Of a stretch of DNA of 64,000 bases, positions 63,284 through 64,000 are shown piece by piece. Position 1 is the first letter of the stretch. Each line of letters begins with the position of its first letter. Position numbers and translations under genes: made by a program. The notes beneath the pieces are model-generated. The model saw nothing but the letters and a program-made list of their open reading frames with translations. It was not told where the DNA came from and ran no database searches. The stretch spans positions 1-64,000 of the forward strand of contig NW_026970849.1 in NCBI RefSeq assembly GCF_963678635.1, read 5' to 3'. This DNA comes from Symsagittifera roscoffensis (taxonomy: Eukaryota > Xenacoelomorpha > Acoela > Convolutidae).

Positions 63284-63502
63284 TTGTGTTTTTACGTTGA
63301 GTTTTTAGAACAAATTAAGAGCAGCTTGATTGTTTTTAATCTGAAAACCTTTAAGCCTTTGGAAGTAGAAATACGCAAGGAGACGTATCGCTGTGAGTCT
63401 TGTGGGGTCCCACTACCTGCAAAACTTCTTCGTACGTGTAACCGTCCAATTTTTGTTGCTATTTTGAAGCTTGCTTCATCAGCGTCTTCATCTCCAAGTT
63501 AG
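63284..63502 (+). pseudogene. Hypothetical 72-codon frame with Cys pair (copy)
   Basis: Copy of 25392-25610 at +37892, same protein. Confidence 0.15.
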
Positions 63503-64000
63503 GGCTGGCAAACAAGGACAAAATTTTAGCAACCTATTGTGTAAGAGAGTGCTTCGGCTACTTCTGGTTTATGATACTAATCTACAAAAATTCAAAGTGG
63601 TTACCTAATTGATACCATTCACCAAATTTTCCAATTTTTAGTTTACCAAAATTTTTATGCTGGTATAAGTTTTTTTTTCAAAATCTATTTTTCAACTTAC
63701 TCCTTCGCTACATTCTCATGCTTTGCCTGATTTTTTTTGCGCCTGACTCCCCGTGAGCTTGTGTTTCCCGTCTGCTTGTGTTTCCGAGGGCTCGTTCGCT
63801 CCTTGTTGCGTGTGCTCGTGGTTTCTCTCATGGTCATGCGCTTGTCTTTCAATTTCCAATAATGCGTAAATGCTGATGGACATGGAGAATATGGTTACAG
63901 TGATGCTAACATATTGAGTCTAGGTACCTTGGATATGGCTTGTATTAAGGGCCTGAAGGGACATGTCGCAGTGAGGTATCCAGATGCCCATATATCAGGA
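63381..64000 (+). repeat. Unit B2' (cut by window end)
   Basis: Start of the B2 copy at +37892. It shows the short-form arrangement (no 176-codon block after the ccaattgataccat region near 63610), so the second period keeps the B1-then-B2 order. Confidence 0.85.

Larger units (their letters stand above)
57468..63380 (+). repeat. Unit B1'
   Basis: Copy of B1 at +37892 to +37894, including all B1-only blocks. The frame at 61859-62113 runs 17 codons longer than its partner at 23966, because of a 1 nt homopolymer difference near 62060. Such frames are not conserved. Confidence 0.9.
37892..64000 (+). repeat. Higher-order repeat monomer 2 (partial)
   Basis: Second, incomplete period covering A1', A2', A3', B1' and the start of B2'. 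Every feature of bases 1 to about 26106 is found again at +37891 to +37894. It stays in the same order through the A-to-B transition and into B2', so the copy spans several unit types and is not a local expansion of one unit. The true end lies outside the window. Confidence 0.95.

Noticed and set aside
1-64000. CRISPR array or bacterial origin, suggested by the regular repeats.
   Set aside because: Repeats are kilobase-sized without short regularly spaced repeats and spacers. There are no cas-like genes, and LINE and gypsy motifs place the DNA in an animal.

Overview
The window is AT-rich (mid-30s % GC by eye), non-coding-looking animal DNA, almost all of it nested tandem repeat. Everything points to an invertebrate nuclear genome: a decayed LINE reverse transcriptase, a Ty3/gypsy-type integrase fossil, and a paired zinc-finger frame of a kind known from metazoan mobile elements. 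There are no operons, ribosome binding sites or bacterial genes. I could not name the species. A cnidarian or other basal invertebrate fits the element families, but this is only an impression. No intact, confidently real host gene was found. Most open frames are 60-106 codons, about what chance gives in six frames at this base composition.

Layout. The largest period is about 37.9 kb: bases 1-37891 are repeated almost base for base from 37892 to the end (offset 37891-37894; only a handful of substitutions and 1-nt indels seen). Inside one period there are three head-to-tail copies of a ~6.5 kb unit 'A' (A1 1-6584, A2 6585-13085, A3 13086-19573). Next comes a chain of 'B' units: B1 19574-25488, B2 25489-30237, a truncated piece C 30238-30679, B3 30680-35300 and a truncated B4 35301-36627. 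A ~1.2 kb linker D (36628-37845) then leads into the next A1. The second period repeats A1', A2', A3', B1' and the start of B2' before the window ends. This is a higher-order repeat: units within a period differ by several per cent, while whole periods are nearly identical.

B1 alone carries a LINE fragment, the longer part of the gypsy integrase fossil, a ~620 bp block with the longest open frame in the window (176 codons) and a 77 bp tandem duplication. B2 and B3 lack these but carry a 1.2 kb cassette with a minus-strand C2H2/C2HC zinc-finger frame. Upstream of that frame, CCAAT boxes recur three times at exact 54 bp spacing. The A units hold no recognisable protein family. They do preserve short structures across all copies: a perfect 9 bp hairpin over a splice-donor-like site, a cluster of five C/EBP-PAR-type bZIP half-sites, and a hairpin next to a GC-rich 36 bp duplication.

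Interpretation. The elements do not form a working pathway. The array looks like a macrosatellite or higher-order repeat that grew in three layers: old divergence of A and B segments, then unit-level duplication, then very recent 37.9 kb duplication. A false duplication in the assembly is the main alternative for the last layer.
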